Assembly (NCBI RefSeq): GCF_030504545.1
Contig: NZ_JAUKWP010000005.1
Coordinates: 104,453-168,452 of the forward strand
Source of the DNA: Lactobacillus sp. YT155
GTDB taxonomy: Bacteria > Bacillota > Bacilli > Lactobacillales > Lactobacillaceae
Direction of reading: 5' to 3'
DNA length: 64,000 nucleotides
In this document: in pieces, positions 32,849-41,244 of the stretch
Layout of the letters: each line of letters starts with the position of its first letter
Numbering within the stretch: position 1 is the first letter of the stretch
Translations under genes and position numbers: made by a program
The notes under the pieces: model-generated
Told to the model about the DNA's origin: nothing
Database searches by the model: none
Seen by the model: the letters and a program-made list of their open reading frames with translations, nothing else

Positions 32849-34267
32849 ATGAGTAAAACAAAAATCACTTTCCCAAAAGACTTCTGGTGGGGTTCTGCTT
32901 GGTCTGCTGAACAAGCTGAAGGACGTGGTGAAACTGGTAAAGCTGAAACAATATGGGAACGTTGGTACAAAGAAGAACCTTACAGATTCTATAAAGGCAT
33001 TAGTTCCGAAGTAGCCACTGATCATATTCACCGATATAAAGATGATGTTCAATTAATGAAACAAACTGGCCACAACTCTTTTAGAGTATCTATTTCTTGG
33101 GCTAGAATGTTTCCTAATGATGGTGTCGGCCAAGTGAATCCTAAGGCCATCGAGTTTTATAGAGATTTATTCACTGAAATGAATAATAACGGCATCAAAG
33201 TATTCGCTAATCTATATCACTTTGATATGCCTGCTGCCTTGCAAGATCTTGGTGGCTGGGAGTCTCGTGAAGTAGTAGATGCCTACGTTAACTATGCAGA
33301 TACTTGTTTCAAAGAATTTGGAGATTTAGTCTACAATTGGTTTACTTTTAATGAACCTCTTGGTCCAATTCTAGGAACATATCTGGAAGGATTCCATTAT
33401 CCAAATTTAATTGACTTTAAACGTGGAGCCCAAGCAACATTTTTCACAGTTTTGGCACACGCAAGAGCTATTCAAGCTTTCAAAAAATATAACTATGACA
33501 GTAAAATTGGTACTATCTTAAACCTAAGTCCAACATTCCCAAGAAGTCAAAATCCCGCAGACGTTAAAGCAGCGGAAATTGCTGATCTTTTCTATACTCG
33601 TAGTTTTCTTGATCCGATGGTTAAAGGAGTCTTTCCAGCTAAGTTAGTTGCCTTGTTAAAAGAATATGACCAAATGCCAGTAGATTTTAATCAAGATGAT
33701 TTAGCAATTATTAAAGACAATACTTGCCAAATTCTTGGACTTAACTACTATGAGCCAAGACGTGTAAAAGCTAGATTAACAGCCATCAATCCTGATGGTC
33801 CATTCTTACCTGAATGGTTCTTCGAAAACTACACAATGCCAGGTAGAAGAATGAATGAATATCGTGGTTGGGAAATTTATGAAAAAGGTATTCATGATCT
33901 CTGCATGGATATCAAAGACAACTACGGAAATATCGAAGCCTTTATCTCCGAAAACGGGATGGGTGTTGCTGACGAAGAAAGATTCATGGACGAGAATGGT
34001 CAAGTAATTGATGACTATCGAATTGAATTTATTCAAGACCACTTGGCATATCTCTGGAAGGCAATTCAAGATGGCTGCAATATTAAAGGATATCATCTCT
34101 GGACTTTCATTGATTGTTGGTCATGGATTAACTCTTATAAAAATAGATATGGATTAGTTTCACTAGATCTCAAGACACAAAAACGTACAATTAAAAAAAG
34201 CGGTGAGTTCTATAAAAAACTAAGTGAAGACAATGGTTTTTCATACGATGTTGATAAACTTATCTAA
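32849..34267 (+). CDS. bglA: Glycoside hydrolase family 1 (6-phospho-beta-glucosidase type)
   Basis: 472 residues. Start FPKDFWWGSAWSAEQAEG, acid/base Glu169 in WFTFNEPLGP, nucleophile Glu368 in ISENGMGVADE, and the end LWTFIDCWSWINSYKNRYGLVSLD. In phospho-specific enzymes a Ser-x-x-x-x-Lys-x-Tyr loop near the C-terminus binds phosphate; here SWINSYKNRYG fits. It hydrolyses the sugar phosphate delivered by the adjacent PTS. It is divergent from the GntR gene. Confidence 0.92.
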   Translation: MSKTKITFPKDFWWGSAWSAEQAEGRGETGKAETIWERWYKEEPYRFYKGISSEVATDHIHRYKDDVQLMKQTGHNSFRVSISWARMFPNDGVGQVNPKAIEFYRDLFTEMNNNGIKVFANLYHFDMPAALQDLGGWESREVVDAYVNYADTCFKEFGDLVYNWFTFNEPLGPILGTYLEGFHYPNLIDFKRGAQATFFTVLAHARAIQAFKKYNYDSKIGTILNLSPTFPRSQNPADVKAAEIADLFYTRSFLDPMVKGVFPAKLVALLKEYDQMPVDFNQDDLAIIKDNTCQILGLNYYEPRRVKARLTAINPDGPFLPEWFFENYTMPGRRMNEYRGWEIYEKGIHDLCMDIKDNYGNIEAFISENGMGVADEERFMDENGQVIDDYRIEFIQDHLAYLWKAIQDGCNIKGYHLWTFIDCWSWINSYKNRYGLVSLDLKTQKRTIKKSGEFYKKLSEDNGFSYDVDKLI

Positions 34268-34270
34268 ATA

Positions 34271-34298
34271 AAAAAACACCTCCTAAGAGGTGTTTTTT
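34271..34298. terminator. Bidirectional terminator, identical to that at 29259-29286
   Basis: Stem AAAAAACACCTC / GAGGTGTTTTTT with loop CTAA. It separates the GH1 gene from the convergent nucleoside hydrolase gene. Confidence 0.9.
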
Positions 34299-34300
34299 AT

Positions 34301-35236
34301 TTAACCTATTTTTCTTAATGCATCGTAAACTAAATCCCAGAATTTTTGTTTATCTAGGCTAACTCCGACATAAGTTACACAGTCACTAGCCACGATGTGA
34401 TTAAAGTCAACAACTGTCATTCCACGTGTTAATTCCCCGTGTAATTCAATGTCAATTGGTGCCTTAACTACTTCCATTACAGAAGGATCAATCAAGTAAG
34501 CTACTGTAACTGGATCATGTACTGGTGGGTAATCGAAGTCTTGGCTTTCTTTGTACATTTTTTGGAAGAAAGTCATCAATTCTTTAACCTTAATTGATGG
34601 TACAGTATTGATTTTTTCCATCTCTTCCAAAACGTCAGGTGTTGCCAAAGCCTTGTGAGTAACATCTAATCCAACCATTGTTAGCTTCCAACCAGCGTTG
34701 AAAACAACACGTGCAGCTTCAGGATCAACAAAGATATTGAATTCAGCAGCTGCAGAATAGTTAGATTCTAAGTATCCGCCACCCATTAAAACAACTTCTT
34801 TTACACGATCAACAATCTTAGGTTCTCTTCTAGCAGCCATGGCAATGTTTGTCAAAGCTCCTGTAGGTACCAAAGTAATTGTCTTTTCGGGACTATTCAT
34901 GATTGTCTCAATAATTAAGTCAACCGCATGAATGTCTTGCAAAGGAACTTCTGGTTTTGGTAATTCAGTTCCATCAATTCCAGAGTCACCGTGAATTTCA
35001 TCGGCAACATTAATTTCATTAACTAACGGACGATCACATCCCGCAGCAATCGGAACATCTTTCATACCAATTAATGTAGCAATCGAACGAGCATTATTAG
35101 TTACCTTTGTTAAAGTTTGATTTCCTGCCACTGTTGTTACTGCAACTAAATCAATTTCTGGATTGGCGTATGCTAACATCAATGCAATTGCGTCGTCATG
35201 TCCAGGATCACAATCTAAAATAATTTTTTTAGCCAT
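34301..35236 (-). CDS. rih: Ribonucleoside hydrolase
   Basis: 311 residues. Calcium- and ribose-binding start ILDCDPGHDDAIALMLA, then TTVAGNQTLTKVTNNA, the loop EIHGDSGIDG, LVPTGALTNIAMAARREPKI, EFNIFVDPEAARVVF and VHDPVTVAYLIDPSV. The family cleaves ribonucleosides to base and free ribose. It is the last gene of a six-gene minus-strand operon with transporter, kinase and accessory enzymes. The base preference (pyrimidine or mixed) is not decidable by eye. Confidence 0.93.
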   Translation of the reverse strand: MAKKIILDCDPGHDDAIALMLAYANPEIDLVAVTTVAGNQTLTKVTNNARSIATLIGMKDVPIAAGCDRPLVNEINVADEIHGDSGIDGTELPKPEVPLQDIHAVDLIIETIMNSPEKTITLVPTGALTNIAMAARREPKIVDRVKEVVLMGGGYLESNYSAAAEFNIFVDPEAARVVFNAGWKLTMVGLDVTHKALATPDVLEEMEKINTVPSIKVKELMTFFQKMYKESQDFDYPPVHDPVTVAYLIDPSVMEVVKAPIDIELHGELTRGMTVVDFNHIVASDCVTYVGVSLDKQKFWDLVYDALRKIG

Positions 35237-35270
35237 AATAATTCTCCCTTTCTTAATGCAAATTAATTAA

Positions 35271-36470
35271 TTAAAAGAATAAACCTACCATTGTTGCTGT
35301 TAATAGTGATGCCATTGTTGCACCTAATAGTAACTTAAGTGAGTACTTAGCAACTAACTTACCTTGTTTTGCATCAATAGCTTTGATTGATCCAGAAACA
35401 ATTCCTAGAGTTCCAAAGTTAGCAAAACTGATTAAGTATGTTGAAATCATAGCCACACCTTTTGGCGTTAATGATTTAACAACGTTGGCAAGCTCACCCA
35501 TAGCAACGAACTCGTTAGTAATTAACTTGGTTGCCATTAAACTTCCGACTTTAACAATATCTTCTTGAGGAACACCAATCATGAAGGCGATTGGAGCGAA
35601 AACATATCCAAGAAGGTGTGTGAAACTGAAATCGAAGAAGTAAACGAAAACGTTGTTTAAGAATGTTACCAAGGCAACAAATCCGATTAACATAGCAGCA
35701 ACAGTAATTGCTAAGTGGAATCCGTCTAAAATATATTCTCCAAGAACTTGGAAGAATGGTTCTTTTTCTTTATCCTTTTCTTCCTTCTTCACATCATCCA
35801 TTGTAATACCGTCTTTAACTGGATCATATGGATTAACCACACATGAAATAATTAAAGCTGAGAAGATGTTCAAGAATACTGCTACCACAACAAACTTACC
35901 ATCAACCATTGACATGTATGAAGCTAACATTGCAGCACTAACAGCTGACATTGATGAAGCACAGATTGTATATAGTTGCTTAGCAGACAACTTAGGAATT
36001 TCTTCTTTAATAGTTAAGAATACTTCTGGTTGTCCTAGAACTGCTGTTGAAATAGAGAAGTAACTTTCTAATTCACCCATTCCTGTAATCTTGTTAATTC
36101 CTTTTCCTAGCCATTTGATAACAAATGGTAGAACTTTAATGTAGTTCAAAATTCCTACTAATGCAGAAATGAACACGATTGGCATTAACACGTTGAAGAA
36201 GAAGACTGATGAACCTTTGGTGATAGCAATTCCACCAAAGACGAAGTTCACTCCGCCTTCAGCTTGTGACATTAACCAACTAAAGAAGTTAGAAATCCCA
36301 CCTAAAACTTGTTCTCCACCGGACGTATGTAAACATAAGAACGAAATAATTAATTGTAGAACCAACATAATGCTTAATTGCTTATATCTGATTTTCTTTC
36401 TGTTAGAACTTACTAAAAATCCAAGTGCAAAAATGAATAGTAATCCAACAATTCCTCTAACTACGCTCAT
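35271..36470 (-). CDS. nupC: Concentrative nucleoside transporter (CNT/NupC family)
   Basis: 399 residues with about 10 helices. CNT motifs: GGIAITKGSSVFFFNVLMPIVFISALVGIL, GKGINKITGMGELESYFSISTAVLGQPEVFLTIK and LMATKLITNEFVAMGEL. It imports nucleosides with H+ or Na+ to feed the hydrolase encoded 34 bases downstream. A start-proximal hydrophobic segment belongs to the family. Confidence 0.93.
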   Translation of the reverse strand: MSVVRGIVGLLFIFALGFLVSSNRKKIRYKQLSIMLVLQLIISFLCLHTSGGEQVLGGISNFFSWLMSQAEGGVNFVFGGIAITKGSSVFFFNVLMPIVFISALVGILNYIKVLPFVIKWLGKGINKITGMGELESYFSISTAVLGQPEVFLTIKEEIPKLSAKQLYTICASSMSAVSAAMLASYMSMVDGKFVVVAVFLNIFSALIISCVVNPYDPVKDGITMDDVKKEEKDKEKEPFFQVLGEYILDGFHLAITVAAMLIGFVALVTFLNNVFVYFFDFSFTHLLGYVFAPIAFMIGVPQEDIVKVGSLMATKLITNEFVAMGELANVVKSLTPKGVAMISTYLISFANFGTLGIVSGSIKAIDAKQGKLVAKYSLKLLLGATMASLLTATMVGLFF

Positions 36471-36480
36471 AATTTTTCTC

Positions 36481-37632
36481 CTAACCGAACATCTCTAATA
36501 AAATACCCGCTAATTTATCATCAATTTCCATTGGTGCATTGCCAGCAAATCTTTCATTGACAACTTTTGAAACATTGGTCATTAAATCATCATGATCTAC
36601 TTCTAGATCAGCAAAAGGTCTTAATCCTAATACATTATCTCGAAAATCTTTGAATTTTTCAGCTGTTACTTGACCAATTTCTAAGTCTGTAGCATCTTCT
36701 GGAAAACTTGCTCCCAAGATATATCCGATTTCACGGATTTTCTTAGGTTTAACTGGTGCTGTGTATTCCAAAGTTCCTGGCATTGCATATGCACAAGCCA
36801 TTCCATGAGGAATCTTGTAGATAGGACCAAGTACATGGGCCTGTGAGTGACCTACGTGAGTACCTGAGTTATTCAATACCCAACCACCAAGAGCTGCAGC
36901 AACCATCATTTCTTGACGTGCTTCTAAGTCTTCACCATTAGCAACTGCCTTTGGTAAATACTTAACTACTAAGTACATAATCTTTTCACAAATTGCATCA
37001 AGTACTGGTGTTGAAAGATTAGATGTATATCCTTCAGCCGCATGAGCAAAAGTATCTAATCCAGTAGCAATTGTCATTGATTGAGGTAATGTTGCTACCA
37101 AAACTGGATCTAAAATTGCAAATTCACTAACCGCATTATTTGATAAAATTGCTAGTTTTTCATGTGTTGTTTCATCACTAACAATCAAGGCGTTTGATAA
37201 TTCACTACCAGTACCTGAAGTTGTTGGTACGGCAATCAAACCAGGACATCTCTCAGTAATTTCTTTTCCATTAGCATAATCACTGATCTTGCCACCGAAA
37301 GTTCTAACAATATTGATTCCTCTAGCTGAATCGATTGAACTTCCTCCACCGATACCAATCACACAATCACAATTATTGTCGTTAAAGATTTGCGCACCGT
37401 GATCAACCACACTGGTTGGAGGATCAGGAACAACTTCATCATGAATGACGAAATCAATTTTTTGTGCTTCTAAACTTGCTAATAATTTCTTGATTTCTGG
37501 TGTTTCTAAGAGAAACTTATCAATAACAATCAAAGGTTTGGCATATTTTCTATCAGCCAAGATTTCTAAAATTGACTTTGATAATTCCCTTGAAACTACT
37601 ACCTTAACTTTTTGTTCTAATCTATATTCCAA
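36481..37632 (-). CDS. Iron-containing alcohol dehydrogenase
   Basis: 383 residues. GGGSSIDSARGINIV (cofactor loop), AVPTTSGTGSELSNALIV, then metal ligands in GLDTFAHAAEGY (Asp, His), HSQAHVLG and IPHGMACAYAMP. This is the group III alcohol dehydrogenase fold; members reduce lactaldehyde, glycolaldehyde, butanal or sugar aldehydes. In a nucleoside operon it could remove an aldehyde or reduce a sugar phosphate made from ribose. The substrate is an open question. Confidence 0.88.
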   Translation of the reverse strand: MEYRLEQKVKVVVSRELSKSILEILADRKYAKPLIVIDKFLLETPEIKKLLASLEAQKIDFVIHDEVVPDPPTSVVDHGAQIFNDNNCDCVIGIGGGSSIDSARGINIVRTFGGKISDYANGKEITERCPGLIAVPTTSGTGSELSNALIVSDETTHEKLAILSNNAVSEFAILDPVLVATLPQSMTIATGLDTFAHAAEGYTSNLSTPVLDAICEKIMYLVVKYLPKAVANGEDLEARQEMMVAAALGGWVLNNSGTHVGHSQAHVLGPIYKIPHGMACAYAMPGTLEYTAPVKPKKIREIGYILGASFPEDATDLEIGQVTAEKFKDFRDNVLGLRPFADLEVDHDDLMTNVSKVVNERFAGNAPMEIDDKLAGILLEMFG

Positions 37633-37647
37633 CTTAATATCTCCCTG

Positions 37648-38280
37648 TTATTTTTCTGAATAAAAAATCTTTTTAAATTTTCCACTTAAGAATTGAATAG
37701 CTGGTCCAGTGGTTAACGCCGTCACAATGGTAATTAATCCGAAGGCTCCCCCCAAGGCAAACCCCGCAGCGGTTAATACTACGTCCATCGTGATTTTTGA
37801 ACGGCGAATACTCCAGCCAGTGAAGTCGCGAATTGTTAACATGAAGCCATTGAATGGATCAACCCCAATTTCGCTAGCTACAAAAATACTTATTCCTAAA
37901 TAATAAAATGAAGTTCCAACTAGTCCTGCGATTAATCTAGTTACCAACTGATCGTTGGTAAAAATTATTGGGTACAAGTAACTTCCAATTGAAATGAAAG
38001 TTCCGTAAGGAATTAAATAGAGGAAAGTTCCAATATTTAAATACTTGCGACCAAAGAAGTACAAGAAAGCAATTAAAACAACATTTATGAAGTTGGAAAC
38101 AAAACCTAACTGCATTCGACTTAAGTGAAAGAATGCTCTCACACCATCGTAGACAATTCCCACCGGGTCATTACCTAGCAAGGTGTTGTTGTTAAACGCT
38201 AAGCCAATACAGACTACAAAGATCCCTACTAGCGAGAGCGTAACTTTTTTTACTGTAATAGTACTTTTCTTTTCCATCAT
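37648..38280 (-). CDS. YczE/YitT-like membrane protein
   Basis: 210 residues and about five membrane segments. VVCIGLAFNNNTLLGNDPVGIVYDG at the start and SEIGVDPFNGFMLTIRDFTGWSIRRSKI in the middle are repeats of the G(V/N)DP type seen in YczE-family proteins. The family has no known activity. Its place inside a nucleoside operon, with start overlapping the preceding stop (TAATG), suggests a transport role, perhaps export of a base or end product. Confidence 0.75.
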   Translation of the reverse strand: MMEKKSTITVKKVTLSLVGIFVVCIGLAFNNNTLLGNDPVGIVYDGVRAFFHLSRMQLGFVSNFINVVLIAFLYFFGRKYLNIGTFLYLIPYGTFISIGSYLYPIIFTNDQLVTRLIAGLVGTSFYYLGISIFVASEIGVDPFNGFMLTIRDFTGWSIRRSKITMDVVLTAAGFALGGAFGLITIVTALTTGPAIQFLSGKFKKIFYSEK

Positions 38281-38975
38281 TAATAGTTCAATTCACTATA
38301 GGCTTCATCAGCATTCTTACAGAATTCGATAACCTTAGGAATGTCTTTTTCCATAACTCCATCTTCATATTTGAAACTAGTCTTAGTTAATGAGTCAACT
38401 CCGAAAGGTTTAACTTCTCTAACACAGGCAGCCACGTTTTCAGCTCCTAATCCCCCAGCGACAATAACGGGAATATCAACAGAAGAAACAATTTCAGCAT
38501 CGATTGCCCAGTCATGAGTTTGTCCACTTGCACCAATTCCTGTATCAGCAGCTAGTCCTGAATCAGTTAAGATATAGTCAACATACTCGGCATATTTCTT
38601 AGCGCGATCAACAGCTGAACGATCATCAACTAGAACAGCTTGCATCAATTCAACACCAGGACATTCTTTATGTAGTCTGTCAGCAAAGGCTTTGTCAGCT
38701 GTATATTCCATACCTGCAATGTGTAAGATATCTGGTTTTACACGTTTAGCAATAAAGATCATTTCGTCTACATCTTTATTCAACATGATTGCGACACATT
38801 TAACACCACGTCTTTTGGCTTCATCAAAGATTCGATCAACTACATCTAAAGGTACTCGATGAGCTGGAACTCCTCCACTTTGCATTGGAACTAATCCAAT
38901 ATGATCAGCTCCGGCGTCCATTGTTTGAACACTTTCGTTGTAATTAACTAATGAATATATTTGTTTTTTAATCAT
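38280..38975 (-). CDS. TrpF-like (phosphoribosylanthranilate isomerase fold) protein
   Basis: 231 residues, a beta/alpha barrel. Similar to TrpF: DAGADHIGLVP, GVKCVAIMLN, YILTDSG (Asp138, matching the TrpF general acid), and phosphate-binding VIVAGGLGAENV. Different from TrpF: the N-terminal catalytic Cys (KICG in TrpF) is replaced in QIYSLVN, and the usual VDSSSGVE end reads VDSLTKTSF. No trp genes are near. It is probably a sugar-phosphate or aminosugar-phosphate isomerase serving the operon. Stop and start overlap with the membrane gene. Confidence 0.75.
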   Translation of the reverse strand: MIKKQIYSLVNYNESVQTMDAGADHIGLVPMQSGGVPAHRVPLDVVDRIFDEAKRRGVKCVAIMLNKDVDEMIFIAKRVKPDILHIAGMEYTADKAFADRLHKECPGVELMQAVLVDDRSAVDRAKKYAEYVDYILTDSGLAADTGIGASGQTHDWAIDAEIVSSVDIPVIVAGGLGAENVAACVREVKPFGVDSLTKTSFKYEDGVMEKDIPKVIEFCKNADEAYSELNY

Positions 38976-38977
38976 TC

Positions 38978-39919
38978 TTATACCACTTCCATAAATTTTT
39001 TAGCTCTATTAATAACATTTTTGATACTTAACTCAGGTGAAACAGCTTTTTCAGATTCTAAAGTAAGACTTGCAGCTGCTTGTGTAAGTTGTCCAACATC
39101 TTTAAGTGGCAATGCATTTTTGTAATAAAATGCTGCCCAAGTAATAGTAGCCATACTACAATCGCCGGCACCATTAGCACTGATAATCTTTTCAGCAATA
39201 GTTGGCACAATATCCACTTCACCGTTTCGAGAACAAAGAATTCCTTGCGCTCCCATTGAAATAAAGACGTTCTTAACACCTTTTTCATTTAATTTTTGAG
39301 CTGCTAAAATTGCGCTATCTTTATCAACTATTTCCACACCAGTAAGTAACTGGGCTTCTAATTCGTTAGGTTTGAAAGTATCTAACTTATCTAACACATT
39401 CTCGAAACGATCAGCTTTAGCAATTGAAACAGGATCAACAAAGATTGGCACGGTACAGTTATTAGCTAACCATTCGATTGATTCGCGTGAGATGTTTCCA
39501 TCAATCACACAGATTGAAGCATTATTAATGAAATCTATTCTCTTAGCCAAGAATTCGGGTGTAATATTGTTTACTATCTTCATATCATTGATAGCGGTAA
39601 CCATATCACCCTTTTCATTGGTAACGTACAAGTAAGTTGAGCTTGCATGTCCTGGTAATTCTTCAGCATATTCAAGATTGATGTTTTCTTTCTTACACTC
39701 TTCGGCCAAGATTTTTCCAAAATGATCATCACCATAGACTGTAATAAGATAAGTTGGAACATCTAGTCTAGTAAGATTTTGAGCAATGTTTTGACCGACA
39801 CCTCCAACATTAATTTTGATATCACCAATGTTGGAATCTTTTTCACGGTAGACACTGCCACATAATCCAGCTAAATCAAGATTTAATCCACCTACAACAG
39901 CAACATAATCTGTTTGCAT
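38978..39919 (-). CDS. PfkB family carbohydrate/nucleoside kinase
   Basis: 313 residues. PfkB motifs: VGGLNLDLAG, VGGVGQNIAQNLTRL, then IISANGAGDCSMATITWAAF with catalytic Asp253 in GAGD. The style resembles pseudouridine kinase and ribokinase. It may phosphorylate the ribose released by the hydrolase, or a nucleoside directly. It is the first gene of the operon; a cre-like site lies 32 bases upstream. No pseudouridine glycosidase gene is present. Confidence 0.87.
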   Translation of the reverse strand: MQTDYVAVVGGLNLDLAGLCGSVYREKDSNIGDIKINVGGVGQNIAQNLTRLDVPTYLITVYGDDHFGKILAEECKKENINLEYAEELPGHASSTYLYVTNEKGDMVTAINDMKIVNNITPEFLAKRIDFINNASICVIDGNISRESIEWLANNCTVPIFVDPVSIAKADRFENVLDKLDTFKPNELEAQLLTGVEIVDKDSAILAAQKLNEKGVKNVFISMGAQGILCSRNGEVDIVPTIAEKIISANGAGDCSMATITWAAFYYKNALPLKDVGQLTQAAASLTLESEKAVSPELSIKNVINRAKKFMEVV

Positions 39920-39950
39920 TACATTTCCTCCTTTGTTATTTGTCCAAATT

Positions 39951-39964
39951 ATAAAACGCTTACA
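39951..39964. promoter_or_regulatory. cre-like site in the divergent kinase/regulator region
   Basis: ATAAAACGCTTACA matches 12 of 14 positions of the cre pattern. It lies between the nucleoside operon and its divergent regulator, consistent with carbon catabolite control. Confidence 0.4.
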
Positions 39965-40079
39965 TTAACCGTTGCAAACAATTATTTATATTCTAAACAT
40001 ACGTTTACTAAACTAGGTGAATAGTTATATAATAATGACAATTAATCAAAAAACCTAAACATTTATATAGGAGAAATGT

Positions 40080-41171
40080 ATGACCACTCGTGAAGATGAA
40101 ATTCTCAAATTAATTAAAGAAAATCCTTTAATTACCCAAAACGAATTAGCCGATAAGCTCCATATAACTCGACCAGGTGTAGCAACTCATATTCATAACC
40201 TGACTAAAAAAGGTCTTATCAAAGGCCGTGGTTATTTATTAGATGAAGAACAATTCGTTGCTGTCATCGGTGGAATTAACATGGATATTCTGGGAATCCC
40301 CAATGATGAATTGATTTCTCAAAACTCCAATCCCGGAAGAATCATTCAGAACCTCGGTGGTGCGGGTAGAAATATTGCTCTAGCTCTAACCAAGATGAAC
40401 ATCCCTAATGATTTCATTTCAGTTTACGGCGACGATTTGAATGGGGATAAATTCGTCAACAACGCCCGCGAAGCCAATATGAACTTAAAATATTGCCAGC
40501 GAATTGCCGGAAGTCACACTTCTTCTTTCCTATATATATTGGATGCTAGTGGAAAAAAGAATATTGGAATTGATGATATGCAGATTTATCAAGAAATCAC
40601 ACCGCAATTCTTGGAAAAGCATATTGATCATATTAACCAAGCTCGACTTTGTATTATTGATACCAATATCAAAAAACCAGCCATTGAGTATATTTATAAG
40701 AATTGTAAAGTTCCCATCATCGCCAAGACTGTTTCGCAAAATAAGAATCGTCGACTCCTTGATGGAATCGAAAATCTCGATACATTAGTAACTACTGAAG
40801 TTGAATTATTCCAAATGCTAGCCAGTTATCAACCTCGAGAATTCAAAGATGTTAAACACGCTGCCAAAATCTTAATTAAGAAAGGCGTTAAACGAGTTAT
40901 TGTTTTTGACATCAAGAGCGGACTTTATTCTTTCAGTAAAGAAAAAGACTACTATATTAAAAGAATTGAAGCTTCTACTATTAACAACAACGGAAGTAAC
41001 GCTTCACTAACTGCCGCCTTAACTTACGGAATTATGCAAGGATTCACTTGGAAGAACACTCTCAAATATTCCTATGCTGCTTCACTGATTAATTCCCAAT
41101 CGAATGAAGCCATTAATCCTGATTTATCAGTTGAAACCATTGATGAAGAAACCGCAAAATTATTTAAATAA
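40080..41171 (+). CDS. HTH regulator with a degenerate PfkB sugar-kinase domain
   Basis: 363 residues. N-terminal winged helix (about residues 1-58: EILKLIKENPLITQNELADKLHITRPGVATHI), then a PfkB-like domain (about 62-360: VIGGINMDILGIP, NLGGAGRNIALALTKM). The GAGD motif is replaced by N303-N304-G305-S306, so the catalytic Asp is missing. Its closest visible relative is the kinase of the divergent operon, sharing YGDDxxGxxxxxEA and ITPxFLxKxIDxIN-like blocks. The dead kinase domain probably binds ribose, a nucleoside or a phosphosugar as inducer. Confidence 0.82.
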   Translation: MTTREDEILKLIKENPLITQNELADKLHITRPGVATHIHNLTKKGLIKGRGYLLDEEQFVAVIGGINMDILGIPNDELISQNSNPGRIIQNLGGAGRNIALALTKMNIPNDFISVYGDDLNGDKFVNNAREANMNLKYCQRIAGSHTSSFLYILDASGKKNIGIDDMQIYQEITPQFLEKHIDHINQARLCIIDTNIKKPAIEYIYKNCKVPIIAKTVSQNKNRRLLDGIENLDTLVTTEVELFQMLASYQPREFKDVKHAAKILIKKGVKRVIVFDIKSGLYSFSKEKDYYIKRIEASTINNNGSNASLTAALTYGIMQGFTWKNTLKYSYAASLINSQSNEAINPDLSVETIDEETAKLFK

Positions 41172-41185
41172 TTTTGCGGTTTTTA
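41151..41185 (+). terminator. Terminator formed by a 30-base perfect palindrome
   Basis: ACCGCAAAATTATTT and its exact reverse complement abut at 41151-41180, followed by a T-rich tail. It includes the last codons and stop of the regulator gene. Confidence 0.8.
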
Positions 41186-41244
41186 TTGTATAATTTTAAC
41201 GTTGTATTTTTAATTATTGTTATATAGATAAAAGGGGCTTTTTT

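Noticed and set aside
38280..38975. Tryptophan biosynthesis gene trpF
   Set aside because: No trp neighbours, catalytic Cys missing, and the gene lies inside a nucleoside operon.
38978..39919. Pseudouridine kinase of a PsuK-PsuG pathway
   Set aside because: The kinase style fits, but no pseudouridine-5'-phosphate glycosidase gene is nearby. It is kept only as a possible kinase type.
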